NCBI RefSeq assembly: GCF_014695715.1
Contig: NZ_JACJOT010000013.1
Span: 372,001 to 436,000 of the forward strand
Direction: 5' to 3'
DNA from: Microcoleus sp. FACHB-68
Lineage (GTDB): Bacteria > Cyanobacteriota > Cyanobacteriia > Cyanobacteriales > Oscillatoriaceae
Length of the DNA stretch: 64,000 nt
Made by a program: the position numbers and the translations under genes
The notes under the pieces: generated by a model
What the model saw: the letters and a program-made list of their open reading frames with translations, nothing else
The model's database searches: none
What the model was told of the DNA's origin: nothing
Part shown: in pieces, positions 29,578-38,639 of the stretch
Numbering within the stretch: the stretch's first letter is position 1
Layout: each line of letters starts with the position of its first letter

Positions 29578-31935
29578 TTATTCCAAACGTTGCAGCGGCG
29601 CAGTCTTCGGATCGATAATCATCAAATTACCACCGGAAAACTTAATCCCTAAGGTTCTTTTCTCCCCCGATCCCAAAAGATGAGTCACTTTCCCAACCCC
29701 ATGTCGCCCATCAACCACGCGATCACCCACTTTCCAATCTAGGATTTTAGCAGCATTTTTGAGCGTAAATTTCTCCCCCGCCCCTTTAGTCTTCTGCATC
29801 CCCGCACTCATACTTTTTGCTTTACTTCCACTCAGAAACTCTTTAGGTAATTCTGAGAGAAATAACGAAGGAATCGCCGGCTCCCGGTTTCCCCAAGTAC
29901 GCCGTTCACTGGCATGAGTCAGAAACAGCCGTTCCTGTGCGCGAGTAATGCCTACATAACACAGCCGGCGTTCCTCTTCTAAAGAAGCCGGATCATCTAA
30001 GCTGCGGAAATGAGGTAATAAACCTTGTTCCATTCCTACTAAAAAAACCACCGGAAATTCTAAGCCTTTAGCAGCGTGCAGCGTCATCACTGAAACGCGA
30101 GATTCTTCTTCTTTCATATTATCCATGTCAGAACTCAGCGCTGCATTTGCCAGAAAATCTTCTAGGGTGGCGTCGGGATTTTCTTCTTCAAAGTCCAACA
30201 CTTTGTTATAAAGTTGCAACACGTTGGCTAAGCGATCTTCACCTTCCTTGCCTTGCTCTTTCAAATCTTGAACGTAACCAGAATCTTCTAAAATACCTTG
30301 CACAATTTCCGACGGACTGGTGGGTTTACTTCCTTCCTCAACTTGCGCTTTTGCCTGCCACCCGCACATCATTTCCACAAACTGAAGAATGGGCTTTGCA
30401 GTCCGTCCTGCTAAAGTATTCACCGATTCTGCATCTGTAAGAATTTCCCACAATGGGATCGTTAATTGTTGGGCCGCATTTTGTAGCCGATCTAAGGTGG
30501 CTTTTCCAATTCCTCGGCGGGGTGTGTTGATAATTCTCTCCAAACTCAGCGTATCGGCTGGGTTCACAATAAATCGCAAATAGGCAACCACATCTTTAAC
30601 TTCTTTGCGGTCGTAAAACTTTAACCCTCCAACCAAATTGTAAGGGATATTCCATTCTACCAGTGAGTCTTCAAATACCCGCGACTGAGGATTTGTGCGA
30701 TATAAAATAGCAAAATCTCCCCATTTCAGTTCAGGGTGCTTGCGAACCAATTTTCTAATTTCGCCCACAACAAATTCAGCTTCTTCAATTTCATTACCGG
30801 CACGATGCAAATAAATCGGTTCACCTTCCCCACGCGTCGGACGCAGCACTTTATCAATCCGCTGGGTATTCTTTTCAATCAGGTGATTCGCCGCGTGCAG
30901 AATATTATCTCTAGAGCGGTAATTTTCCTCTAGTTTCACCATCGTGCGCGTGTCATCATCTGGCAACCCGTCGCCAAAGTCTTGCTGAAAATCCAGCAAA
31001 ATTTTGAAATCTGCCATGCGGAACGAATAAATTGCCTGATCCACATCCCCAACGACAAAAACTGAGCGATTTTGCCAGTTATTAAAGGTTTTGGGGCTTT
31101 CGTTGTTCGTTACCAGCAACCGAATTAAATCATACTGAACTCGGTTCGTGTCTTGATATTCATCGACTAAAATGTGGCAAAACTTTTGATGCCAGTAACC
31201 CAATACCGTCTCATTTTGATTAAATAGCTGCACCGGCAACCGAATCAAATCATCAAAATCAAGGGCGTTATTAGCGGCAAGCGCGTCTTGATAAAGGCTG
31301 TAAGCGTTAGCAATGACCCGCCCGCGCATATTCGGCTGTTCTCGCTCAAGTTCTTGCGGGTTCAATCCCTGGTTTTTGGCATTACTAATCGCATAACGGA
31401 CAGAACGCGGATCAAATTTTTTGTCATCCAAATTTAGAGTTTTGGTAACAATTTGTTTAATCCGGCTTTGCGCGTCCGATTCATCATAAATAGAAAACGT
31501 TCGCTTCCACCGGCGACCCCTTTCATCTTGATATTTTTCAATATCATAACGGAGAATCCGCGCACACAAACTGTGGAATGTACCCACCCAAAGCGGTTTA
31601 ATATAAGTTTTGTACACCCACGAACGCAGCCTTGTTTGTTCATCGGGTGCTAAAGCATCAAAAGGCTTGCGGTATTTTTCGATTGCTTGCTGCTGGGCGA
31701 ATAATTTCTCGATGCGTTCCTTCATTTCCCGCGCCGCTTTGTTGGTGAAAGTCACCGCCAGAATATTTTCTGGATCGACTCGGTGGGTGCGGATTAAATT
31801 TGCCACCCGAAAAGTTAGCGCCCGTGTTTTGCCAGAACCTGCGCCGGCAACAACCAATAATGGCCCGCAGAAATGCTCAACGGCTTGGCGTTGGGATGAG
31901 TTGAGGAGGCTGAGAAAGTCAGTGGTTTGAGTCAT
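29578..31935 (-). CDS. pcrA: UvrD/PcrA-type superfamily 1 DNA helicase
   Basis: A 785-residue helicase. I prefer the ATG at 31935 because TTDFLSLLNSSQRQAVEHF is the usual N-terminus; a frame extension adds 8 unconserved residues. Motif I is VAGAGSGKTRALTFR, motif II is HILVDEYQDTNRVQYDLIR, and motif III is VGDVDQAIYSFRMAD. Later motifs include VMTLHAAKGLEFPVVFLVG and LCYVGITRAQERLFLTHA. The C-terminal tail (DWKVGDRVVDGRHGVGKVT) is the Tudor-like domain of PcrA. It unwinds 3'-5' in nucleotide-excision repair and removes RecA or stalled RNA polymerase. Confidence 0.94.
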   Translation of the reverse strand: MTQTTDFLSLLNSSQRQAVEHFCGPLLVVAGAGSGKTRALTFRVANLIRTHRVDPENILAVTFTNKAAREMKERIEKLFAQQQAIEKYRKPFDALAPDEQTRLRSWVYKTYIKPLWVGTFHSLCARILRYDIEKYQDERGRRWKRTFSIYDESDAQSRIKQIVTKTLNLDDKKFDPRSVRYAISNAKNQGLNPQELEREQPNMRGRVIANAYSLYQDALAANNALDFDDLIRLPVQLFNQNETVLGYWHQKFCHILVDEYQDTNRVQYDLIRLLVTNNESPKTFNNWQNRSVFVVGDVDQAIYSFRMADFKILLDFQQDFGDGLPDDDTRTMVKLEENYRSRDNILHAANHLIEKNTQRIDKVLRPTRGEGEPIYLHRAGNEIEEAEFVVGEIRKLVRKHPELKWGDFAILYRTNPQSRVFEDSLVEWNIPYNLVGGLKFYDRKEVKDVVAYLRFIVNPADTLSLERIINTPRRGIGKATLDRLQNAAQQLTIPLWEILTDAESVNTLAGRTAKPILQFVEMMCGWQAKAQVEEGSKPTSPSEIVQGILEDSGYVQDLKEQGKEGEDRLANVLQLYNKVLDFEEENPDATLEDFLANAALSSDMDNMKEEESRVSVMTLHAAKGLEFPVVFLVGMEQGLLPHFRSLDDPASLEEERRLCYVGITRAQERLFLTHASERRTWGNREPAIPSLFLSELPKEFLSGSKAKSMSAGMQKTKGAGEKFTLKNAAKILDWKVGDRVVDGRHGVGKVTHLLGSGEKRTLGIKFSGGNLMIIDPKTAPLQRLE

Positions 31936-32162
31936 GGCTAGCCGGTGAAGTGCGCTCACATTGCGGGAAGATGCCCATTATATGCGCTTGAGAAAGCTAT
32001 TATAGTGTAACGAAACTTGCTGACGACTCCCCAGCGTCTTAGGGTGCGCGAGTCACGCACCCAACTCTAAATCGTGAATTGACTGCAACCGCAGCAAAGC
32101 CACCCTCGCGCCACAGGAAAGCAGCAGAACAGAAAATTATTTGTTGCTCTACACAAGAAAAG

Positions 32163-32236
32163 GGCGAACGATGGGACTCGAACCCACGAGTGGTGGAACC
32201 ACAATCCACTGCCTTAACCACTTGGCTACGCCCGCC
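32163..32236 (-). tRNA. trnH: tRNA-His (GTG)
   Basis: The minus strand folds as a cloverleaf: acceptor GCGGGCG with CGTTCGC (two GU pairs), D-arm GCCAAGTGGTTAAGGC, anticodon loop TTGTGGT between GTGGA and TCCAC, T-arm with GTTCGAGTC. The extra 5' G (base 32236) opposite discriminator C is the tRNA-His identity pair. CCA is not encoded. Confidence 0.96.
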
Positions 32237-32504
32237 ATTGCGCTTCTTACTATAGCACTTCTTTCGGGTTGCGATCTACCCCTGCGTTCAAAATTCTCCA
32301 TTTTTGTGATTATTTTTTTAAATTTCTATATTTTCCGCTTTGTGCTAAAATCGCCCACGACAAGCTGGAAGCTTTGCAAGTAAAGGATTATCCCAACAAA
32401 ATTCCTCGCCAAAATCTCAAATCTGCGTCGGCAAACTCAGTCTAATGCGTAATCGCTAAAAGAAAACGGGTAGTCTTAGCTTAGAGATTCACAGCGGAAG
32501 ACGT

Positions 32505-32903
32505 ATGAAGGGTTTCAAGACTGCTGCAATCGTCGGGGGAGTTGTTTTGGCAGGAGTGGGAGTGGCAATGGCTGTAACCAATCCAGATCAAACTGCCTAT
32601 GAAGAGTATGCCGTTCAGAAATTGACGGAGTATGTGAAGGGCAACTTTTGTCAAAAAGCCGGCTTTTTTGAAAATCGGTGCGCTGCAATTGTTGATTCTG
32701 GACAATCTGAGTTTAAGCAAGCCATCGCCCAGAACACACAACGACAAAACTTTATTTTTTTTAGTATTTATACAACGAATTTGTCTGTCACTCCATTGCT
32801 GCCTTCTAGACTCACATCTGTGCTGCCGGCATTACCCTCTTACCAGTTTGAAACTGCTGGAGTGCTGCAAAGCTTTTATACTTATCAAGCCAAGCAAAAA
32901 TAA
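32505..32903 (+). CDS. DUF4359 family protein
   Basis: A 132-residue protein with an N-terminal membrane anchor (AAIVGGVVLAGVGVAMAV) followed by TNPDQTAYEEYAVQKL. This is characteristic of the cyanobacterial DUF4359 family. Two cysteines (CQKAGFFENRC) may form a disulfide outside the membrane. The last part (FIFFSIYTTNL onward) is more hydrophobic. Function is unknown. It lies 90 nt upstream of the kinase-GUN4 gene on the same strand and could be co-transcribed. Confidence 0.8.
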   Translation: MKGFKTAAIVGGVVLAGVGVAMAVTNPDQTAYEEYAVQKLTEYVKGNFCQKAGFFENRCAAIVDSGQSEFKQAIAQNTQRQNFIFFSIYTTNLSVTPLLPSRLTSVLPALPSYQFETAGVLQSFYTYQAKQK

Positions 32904-32992
32904 AGGAATTGGCTACTTTTCAGCTAAGCGACCAAGCTAGAGGTTATCCTAGGAACATTTAAGCTTTACGCACCGGCATTGAGCGACTTCCT

Positions 32993-34513
32993 ATGACTTA
33001 CTGCGTTATCCCAGGATGCCAGCACCCCCACAACTGTGATACAGCTAAAATTTGCCAGAGTTGCGGTTCTAAGCTGTGGCTCAAAGATCGCTACCGCCCG
33101 ATTCAACAAATCGGCCAAGGAGGGTTTGGCCGAACCTTTTTAGCCGTTGATGAAGATATCCCTTCTCAACCGCGCTGTGTGGTTAAACAACTTTACTTTT
33201 CACAAGATAGCAATAGCAACTTTCAAAAAGCGATTCAGCTTTTTCACCAAGAAGCCGTCAGGTTAGAACATTTAGGTACGCATCCACAAATTCCGTCTTT
33301 GCTAGCGCACTTTGAACAAAACAAGTGGTTGTATTTAGCTCAAGAATTAATTGAAGGGGAAACACTTTCACAGCAATTGAAGCAACAAGGTGTGTTTAGT
33401 GAAAAACTGATTCTACAATTGCTACAAGATTTGCTGCCGGTGTTGCAGTATATCCACGAGCAACAAGTAATTCACCGGGATATTAAGCCGGCAAATATTA
33501 TGCGCCGGCGCAGTGATGGTAAATATATCCTGATCGATTTTGGGATTGCCAAATTGTTTGCCGGCACTAATCTTTCCCAAACCGGCACAATCATTGGCAG
33601 TTTAGAATATATGGCACCCGAACAAACGCGAGGTAAAGCCCTTCCTGCCAGTGATCTTTACAGTTTAGGCGCGACTTGCATTCACCTACTCACCGGCATT
33701 GCCCCCTCTAACTTATACGACACAACCCGCGATCGGTGGGCGTGGCGCGATTATTTACCCACCGGCACTGACTTGGGTGGAATGACTTCGCCCGCGTCTC
33801 GCATTCGCTTGGGTAAAGTTTTGGATAAATTGTTGCAAAATGCCCTCAATCAGCGATATCTTTCAGCGGCTGAAGTGTTGCAAGCGCTGAATGAGCCGGT
33901 AAACCCCCCTGCTCAAAAAACCGTTCGTCAATCATCCTTAAAAACAGCTTGCCCTTCGATTAAATCTTCTGTGCCGGCTGTAGTAAAATCCTCACTTCCC
34001 CGCCAAAATCCTTCATTTTTAAATAAACTATTTCGCCGCGTAACCCATCAATCTCAAGATAATGATTCGCTCACCTCAGAGGTGGGGGTTGACTATACAA
34101 AATTGCGCGATTTACTGGCAGCGCACAAATGGCAAGAAGCCGATCAGGAAACGAAAACCGTTTTATGTCAGGCTGCCGGCAAGCGAGGCGGTTATATCGA
34201 TACCCGTAATATTGAACAATTGCCCTGTCAAGATTTGCAAACAATTGACCGGCTATGGGTGAAATACAGCGCAGGTCGCTTTGGCTTTAGTGTGCAGAAA
34301 AAAATTTATGACAGTGTTGCCGGGGACTACGCAATGTTTTGTGAACGCATTGGATGGCCGGCTCATAACCCAACGATTCCCAATAACAGCCTAAAATTTA
34401 AATCCTCAGCGCCGGCGGGACATTTGCCCTCGCGGATATGGGTTGGGGGAATTTACTGGTGGCAACACGCCGGTGCAATGTCTGAAAAACTTAGCAAATG
34501 TGACACTCTTTAG
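32993..34513 (+). CDS. Serine/threonine protein kinase fused to a GUN4 domain
   Basis: A 506-residue fusion. Residues 1-28 form a Cys-rich ribbon (CVIPGCQHPHNC, CQSCGSK). The Hanks-type kinase domain covers about 33-300: GQGGFGRTFLA glycine loop, VVKQLY lysine, HRDIKPANIMRR catalytic loop, LIDFGIAK metal loop and SLEYMAPEQTRGK. A Ser/Pro-rich linker follows. The C-terminal GUN4-like domain starts near 364 (GVDYTKLRDLLAAHKWQEAD) and includes YSAGRFGFSVQKKIY. GUN4 binds porphyrins and stimulates Mg-chelatase; in kinase fusions it may sense tetrapyrroles. No transmembrane helix is visible. Confidence 0.93.
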   Translation: MTYCVIPGCQHPHNCDTAKICQSCGSKLWLKDRYRPIQQIGQGGFGRTFLAVDEDIPSQPRCVVKQLYFSQDSNSNFQKAIQLFHQEAVRLEHLGTHPQIPSLLAHFEQNKWLYLAQELIEGETLSQQLKQQGVFSEKLILQLLQDLLPVLQYIHEQQVIHRDIKPANIMRRRSDGKYILIDFGIAKLFAGTNLSQTGTIIGSLEYMAPEQTRGKALPASDLYSLGATCIHLLTGIAPSNLYDTTRDRWAWRDYLPTGTDLGGMTSPASRIRLGKVLDKLLQNALNQRYLSAAEVLQALNEPVNPPAQKTVRQSSLKTACPSIKSSVPAVVKSSLPRQNPSFLNKLFRRVTHQSQDNDSLTSEVGVDYTKLRDLLAAHKWQEADQETKTVLCQAAGKRGGYIDTRNIEQLPCQDLQTIDRLWVKYSAGRFGFSVQKKIYDSVAGDYAMFCERIGWPAHNPTIPNNSLKFKSSAPAGHLPSRIWVGGIYWWQHAGAMSEKLSKCDTL

Positions 34514-34900
34514 TTTTTTCCAGCCGGCAGTAATGCCACATTCGCAACAGCACGCTCGGTTATTGATCAAATACTCATTGATTCCAAAAAGCTCAAATCC
34601 TTTGATTTCAGAGGTTTTAAAAGTAGAGTCTGGCTGCTATTTATATCTGATTGCTATAGCAATCAGGAGCCGGTTAAACCCGTCACTGTCCTATCAATCT
34701 AAGATTTAAAATCCATAAATCTAAATGGCTCTATCTTAAAGCAGAGATCGCATATTCTTCATTTGTCTCTGTAGATAGACGTACCCATTGCCATCAAAAA
34801 AGACAATGAATCCAAGACAAACATTTAAAGCCAGGTAACGCTTCAAGCAGCTTCCCTGGTTAGACACCTGCCGAAAAAAAGCTCAAAGAGGTATTGAATC
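34514..34900. other. Intergenic region, no gene supported
   Basis: About 390 bases between the kinase and the manganese catalase. The only distinct structure is a perfect 20-bp palindrome at 34647-34666. A weak inverted pair (CCAGG / CCTGG) lies just before the catalase gene. No coding frame is convincing. Confidence 0.5.
34647..34666. repeat. Perfect 20-bp palindrome CTGATTGCTATAGCAATCAG
   Basis: The sequence is identical to its own reverse complement over 20 bp. It lies in the spacer between two same-strand genes. It could be a dyad operator or a dispersed palindromic repeat; one copy alone does not decide. Confidence 0.7.
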
Positions 34901-35593
34901 GTGTTTTTTCACAAAAAAGAACTCATTAAAAAAGATGTGAAAATTGAGGCACCAAATCCTCGTTTCGCCCAGTTGCTACTCGAACAATTTGGCGGGGCAA
35001 CCGGCGAACTGACCGCAGCTTTACAGTATTGGGTGCAGTCCTTCCATGTGGAAAATCCAGGCATCCGGGATATGCTTCAAGATATTGCCATCGAAGAGTT
35101 TAGCCATTTAGAAATGGTTGGCAAACTGATTGAAGCCCATACCAAAAATACAGACCAAACAGACGCGTTCAAGAGTACACTCTTTGCGATGCGAGGCATC
35201 GGGCCGCATTTCTTAGATAGCCAAGGCAGTGCTTGGACAGCAGCTTATATCAATGAAGGCGGCGACGTGGTGCGCGATTTGCGGGCTAATATTGCGGCAG
35301 AAGGCGGGGCGCGTCAAACTTACGAACAGTTGATTAAATACGCTCCGGATGCGGGAACGAAGGATATGCTGGTTCATTTGCTGACCCGCGAAATTTCCCA
35401 CACCCAGATGTTTATGAAGGCGCTGGAATCACTGGGTAAACTCACAGATCCTTTCTTCGGTAATGTTCAGCCCGATCAAACTGTAGATATCTACTACAAT
35501 TTATCGACAAATGGCGCACAGGATGAGCGCGGCCCCTGGAACTCTGAACCAGATTTCCGCTATATTGCCGATCCGTTGAATGCTAAAGCTTAA
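34901..35593 (+). CDS. Manganese catalase family protein
   Basis: A 230-residue protein with a four-helix ferritin-like fold. The dimanganese ligands are recognisable: Glu36 in GATGELTAALQYW, Glu66 and His69 in IEEFSHLEM, Glu134 in AAEGGARQTYE, and His167 in TREISHTQMFM. It is shorter than the ~265-300 residue classical enzymes but contains all ligands. It should disproportionate hydrogen peroxide in the cytosol. It starts with GTG, supported by AGAGG upstream, and ends at a strong hairpin. No regulatory gene is adjacent. Confidence 0.92.
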   Translation: MFFHKKELIKKDVKIEAPNPRFAQLLLEQFGGATGELTAALQYWVQSFHVENPGIRDMLQDIAIEEFSHLEMVGKLIEAHTKNTDQTDAFKSTLFAMRGIGPHFLDSQGSAWTAAYINEGGDVVRDLRANIAAEGGARQTYEQLIKYAPDAGTKDMLVHLLTREISHTQMFMKALESLGKLTDPFFGNVQPDQTVDIYYNLSTNGAQDERGPWNSEPDFRYIADPLNAKA

Positions 35594-35622
35594 TCTGCTT
35601 TAATCGCTCCTAGCTTGTTCTA

Positions 35623-35658
35623 AAATGAGTCAGAAGTAACTTTTCTTCTGGCTCATTT
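35623..35658 (+). terminator. Terminator after manganese catalase
   Basis: Fourteen bases 35623-35636 pair with 35645-35658 (one G-T wobble) around an 8-nt loop. ATGTTTTTA follows. It lies 30 nt after the stop codon. Confidence 0.8.
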
Positions 35659-35704
35659 ATGTTTTTATAAGTACAATGACTGCGGATAGATTGCAAATAT
35701 CTCA

Positions 35705-36505
35705 GTGATTGTTCATTTAAAGTTTACAGGCACCATCAAGAAATTGTTATCTGCTTATCTATTGGTATTTCACGGCAGCCGCGACCGGCGCTACCAGGTT
35801 GCTGTCGAGCAACTGACTCAATTAGTCTGCGATGTTCAGATGCACCGGCCGGCTTCTGGACGCTCAGGATCGGGAAATTTGGCAACGCATTCGGCAGAAA
35901 CCTTCGTTGGGATGGGTTTGTTAGAACTGCATCCCTTGCCTTTGCATGAGCAAATTCGAGAATTCGCTGAGCGTTCTTTTGCCGCCGGCATCCACTCTAT
36001 TCAAGTGGTGCCGGTGTTTTTACTTCCGGGTGTTCATGTCATGGAAGATATCCCGGCAGAGGTCGCCAGAGCGCAACAAGCTTTAGGCTCACAGGCGAAA
36101 ATAGAGATCAAGCCTTACTTAGGTAAACATCCGGGTCTTACCGGCTTGCTGTCGGCACAACAGGCAAATATGGCAGCTGATGCCTGGATTTTGCTATCTC
36201 ACGGCAGCCGTCGTGCCGGTGCCAATCAACCGATTGAGGATATGGCCATTAAGTTAGGTGCGGTGCCGGCCTATTGGTCTGTACGATCAAGTTTGGAAAA
36301 GCAAGTGGAAGCACTCGTGAATGCCGGCCACCGAAGGATCGGGATTTTGCCCTATTTCTTATTTGCTGGCGCGATTACCGATGCGATCTCCCAATATGTC
36401 AGTGAGCTTTCCCAGCGATTTTCCGCAGTAGAATTACAGTTAGCTGAACCTTTAGGAGCCGGTATTGCGCTGGCACGTTTGATTTCAGATTTGGCTGGAG
36501 AATAA
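35705..36505 (+). CDS. Sirohydrochlorin chelatase family protein (CbiX-like)
   Basis: A 266-residue protein with two tandem CbiX halves. Each begins with a His-Gly-Ser motif: LLVFHGSRDRR near residue 20 and LLSHGSRRAGANQ near 163. The histidines bind the metal in the active site. Members insert Co2+ or Fe2+ into sirohydrochlorin on the way to cobalamin or siroheme. The start is GTG at 35705, but the first ~14 residues look unconserved and an internal TTG near 35744 may be real. No other cobalamin or siroheme gene is adjacent. Confidence 0.85.
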   Translation: MIVHLKFTGTIKKLLSAYLLVFHGSRDRRYQVAVEQLTQLVCDVQMHRPASGRSGSGNLATHSAETFVGMGLLELHPLPLHEQIREFAERSFAAGIHSIQVVPVFLLPGVHVMEDIPAEVARAQQALGSQAKIEIKPYLGKHPGLTGLLSAQQANMAADAWILLSHGSRRAGANQPIEDMAIKLGAVPAYWSVRSSLEKQVEALVNAGHRRIGILPYFLFAGAITDAISQYVSELSQRFSAVELQLAEPLGAGIALARLISDLAGE

Positions 36506-36584
36506 ACCGCACAGGCTTGGAGCCGGCACAACCCATAAAATTACTATCGGGATCATCTCATTGTTTAAAATTTTTTGTAGTGCC

Positions 36585-36681
36585 GGCATCTTGCCCGCTT
36601 GCTGTAATCTAAGGGAGCATATTGCTCCTACTCCTCGAATGTTGTTGTCGTCATCTTAAGGAGTGAGAGCATCTTGCTCCT
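36585..36681. repeat. Cluster of small GAGCA-NNN-TGCTC palindromes
   Basis: GGAGCA-TAT-TGCTCC (36614-36628) and GAGCA-TCT-TGCTC (36667-36679) are perfect short palindromes in similar surroundings. TGCCGGCATCTTGCCCGCT just upstream looks like a related unit with changed arms. Together they resemble a dispersed intergenic repeat family. Confidence 0.6.
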
Positions 36682-36988
36682 TCAATGTTTTTACAAATTA
36701 AATTTTAATAATAATTTAAATATCTTCTAAATTAGTTATTTATATTAATTCATCTTTTATAAAGCTATTTTAATTTTTATTTAAGTTAATCTTTTGTCTA
36801 ATAATTTTATTCAAGCGCTTTTTTTTAGAGCTTAGCCTATTTTTAACAGCAGCAGTTGCCTGGTAAATCAGGCCGGTAGACTTGAGACTCTAAGTTTAAA
36901 GTTAGCTTTTGTTACGAGTAAATAGCTTACCTATCTCTCAATTTATTTTCAAGCTTATAATAAATAAGCAACAGATGACCGAGATTGG

Positions 36989-37105
36989 AACCCGGTTAGT
37001 GATGCCAAGTTACGCTCAGATGTATTGGTTTTGAAGGGGAAGGACGTAAGCCTGTGCCAACATACCCTGCCCGCCGATTGCCTAGAGTGCGCGACTAGCC
37101 GGTTT
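36989..37105 (+). ncRNA. Candidate structured RNA leader upstream of the chemoreceptor
   Basis: CCGGTTAGT (36992-37000) pairs with ACTAGCCGG (37094-37102) over nine pairs with one wobble, closing about 93 nt. Inside, TTGG (37025-37028) can pair with CCAA (37057-37060). The block is GC-rich inside an AT-rich region and ends 55 nt before the start codon. GGACGTAAGCC and AGCCGGTTTTGC recall parts of the c-di-GMP-I riboswitch, but the overall fold does not match. Identity unknown. Confidence 0.3.
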
Positions 37106-37157
37106 TGCATTATTGCTTTTTAGTTATATTTACAATCTTAAAAAAGGGGGAAATAAA

Positions 37158-38579
37158 ATGCAGTACAAAGTTGCAACGATGAAACTCAGTAAAGTCGTTC
37201 CCTTGGGATTTTCAGCAATCATTGTGGTGATGGCGATCAATGGTGTAATCTCTAAATTAACGGTTAACAGTCTGGTTTCAACAGCGAGTGAGGTAATGCA
37301 CAGTTATCGAGTGCAAACAAAGCTGCAAGAGTTAGAAGAAACGTTAGTTGATATTCAACTCGGAGAGCGAGGTTTTATTCTTACTAAAAATGAAGATTTC
37401 TTACAACCTTACAGAGACGCACAAAAAAATCTAGCTAATAATTTTAAAGAAGCTAAGTCTTTGCTTAAAGATGATCCGGTTAAAAGTCGAGCTCTTGAAG
37501 AAATTGAAGAATTATCTCAACAAGGCATAAATACTTTAACCAAAAATATTGCCCTGACCAGAGCAGGTAAATCTCCATCCCAAGCAAACTTACTTGAAGG
37601 TAAACGCGGGTTGGAGATCCTGAGGGACAGAATTAATAATATGCTCCAAGCAGAAAGTGATTTATTAGCAAAGCGTCAGCAATCAGTGAGAGAAGCTGAA
37701 GAATTTTCGAGTTTTATTACTTTAGGGGGAACAATTTTAGGTACAGCTCTTGGTTTTATAATTGTATCATTTGTTGTTCGTAGAATTGTGAAACCAATCG
37801 ATGAAGTTACAAAGATAATTACGACCTCCTCAACAGAAATTGCGGCGACCGTAGAGCAGCAAGAACGGACAGCATCACAGCAATCGGTCGCGGTGAATCA
37901 AACCACCGCAACCATGCATGAATTAGGCGCTTCTTCAAGAGCAACTGCTGAGCAAGCTGAGGCGGCAGCGGCGGGAGCCAAACAAGTGTTAATTTTAGTA
38001 GATAGCGACGCTGAATTAAATAGGCAATATGGGAAATATGTTGCTTCCGAATCTAGTTTGAGAGAGCGAGTTAGACAGATTGCCAGAGAAATTCTCCGCT
38101 TAAGCGAACAAACCAATCAGATTGGCACAATTTCAACTTTAGTGAGTAATTTAGCGAATCAAACGAATATGCTGGCCTTAAATGCAGCAGTGGAGGCGGT
38201 ACGTGCCGGCGAACACGGAAAAGGATTTGCCGTAGTTGCGGCAGAAATTCGCAAACTTGCTGATGAAAGCCACAAATCGGCAGAGAAAATTAATAGCCTA
38301 GTTATTGAGATTCAAAAAGCCACGAATTCGACTGCAAAAGTCACAGAAGAAGGCACAAAAACCGTTGAAAGTATTGTGGAGGCAATTGAGAACATTGCCC
38401 TTAACTCTCAAAAAATTTCACTCACGGCTAAAGAACAAGCGATTGCAATCCAACAAGTAGCACAAGCCATGAATACGATTGAGCAAGGTGCATTACAAAC
38501 AGCGAGTGGCATCACTCAAACGAAAAATGGCACCCACAAGCTTAACGAAGCGGCAACCACACTGAAAGCAGTCGTTTAA
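37158..38579 (+). CDS. Methyl-accepting chemotaxis protein with CHASE3-like sensor
   Basis: A 473-residue chemoreceptor. I start at the ATG at 37158 because AAAGGGGG lies 6 nt upstream; the frame extends 15 codons further. A first membrane helix is near 13-32, a four-helix CHASE3-type extracytoplasmic domain runs about 35-185 ([20 protein letters not shown]), and a second helix is at about 193-215. The cytoplasmic signalling hairpin contains [20 protein letters not shown], the CheA/CheW contact tip. The HAMP domain is short or absent. No che genes are near. It probably feeds a phototaxis or chemotaxis pathway governing gliding. Confidence 0.92.
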   Translation: MQYKVATMKLSKVVPLGFSAIIVVMAINGVISKLTVNSLVSTASEVMHSYRVQTKLQELEETLVDIQLGERGFILTKNEDFLQPYRDAQKNLANNFKEAKSLLKDDPVKSRALEEIEELSQQGINTLTKNIALTRAGKSPSQANLLEGKRGLEILRDRINNMLQAESDLLAKRQQSVREAEEFSSFITLGGTILGTALGFIIVSFVVRRIVKPIDEVTKIITTSSTEIAATVEQQERTASQQSVAVNQTTATMHELGASSRATAEQAEAAAAGAKQVLILVDSDAELNRQYGKYVASESSLRERVRQIAREILRLSEQTNQIGTISTLVSNLANQTNMLALNAAVEAVRAGEHGKGFAVVAAEIRKLADESHKSAEKINSLVIEIQKATNSTAKVTEEGTKTVESIVEAIENIALNSQKISLTAKEQAIAIQQVAQAMNTIEQGALQTASGITQTKNGTHKLNEAATTLKAVV

Positions 38580-38639
38580 ATAAGGTAGAGAAAGGGAAAG
38601 ATGCCGCCCCCCATCCACTCATCTCTGTTCTTTTCGCCT

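Larger units (their letters stand above)
36506..37157. other. AT-rich intergenic region with repeats and a GC-rich structured leader
   Basis: About 650 bases without a gene. The first third carries small palindromic repeats, the middle is very AT-rich, and the last 170 bases turn GC-rich and foldable just upstream of a chemoreceptor gene. Confidence 0.6.

Noticed and set aside
32042-32062. GGGTGCG / CGCACCC hairpin as tRNA-His terminator
   Set aside because: The 7-bp stem is real, but it is about 100 nt past the tRNA and has no T tract; a dispersed repeat is just as likely.
36989-37105. c-di-GMP-I (GEMM) riboswitch upstream of the chemoreceptor
   Set aside because: Only two short fragments resemble the consensus (GGACGTAAGCC lacks one A; AGCCGGTTTTGC differs). 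The upstream GGCAAACC-type strand is missing, and the closing stem uses the segment that should form the tetraloop-receptor helix. Kept only as an unknown structured leader.
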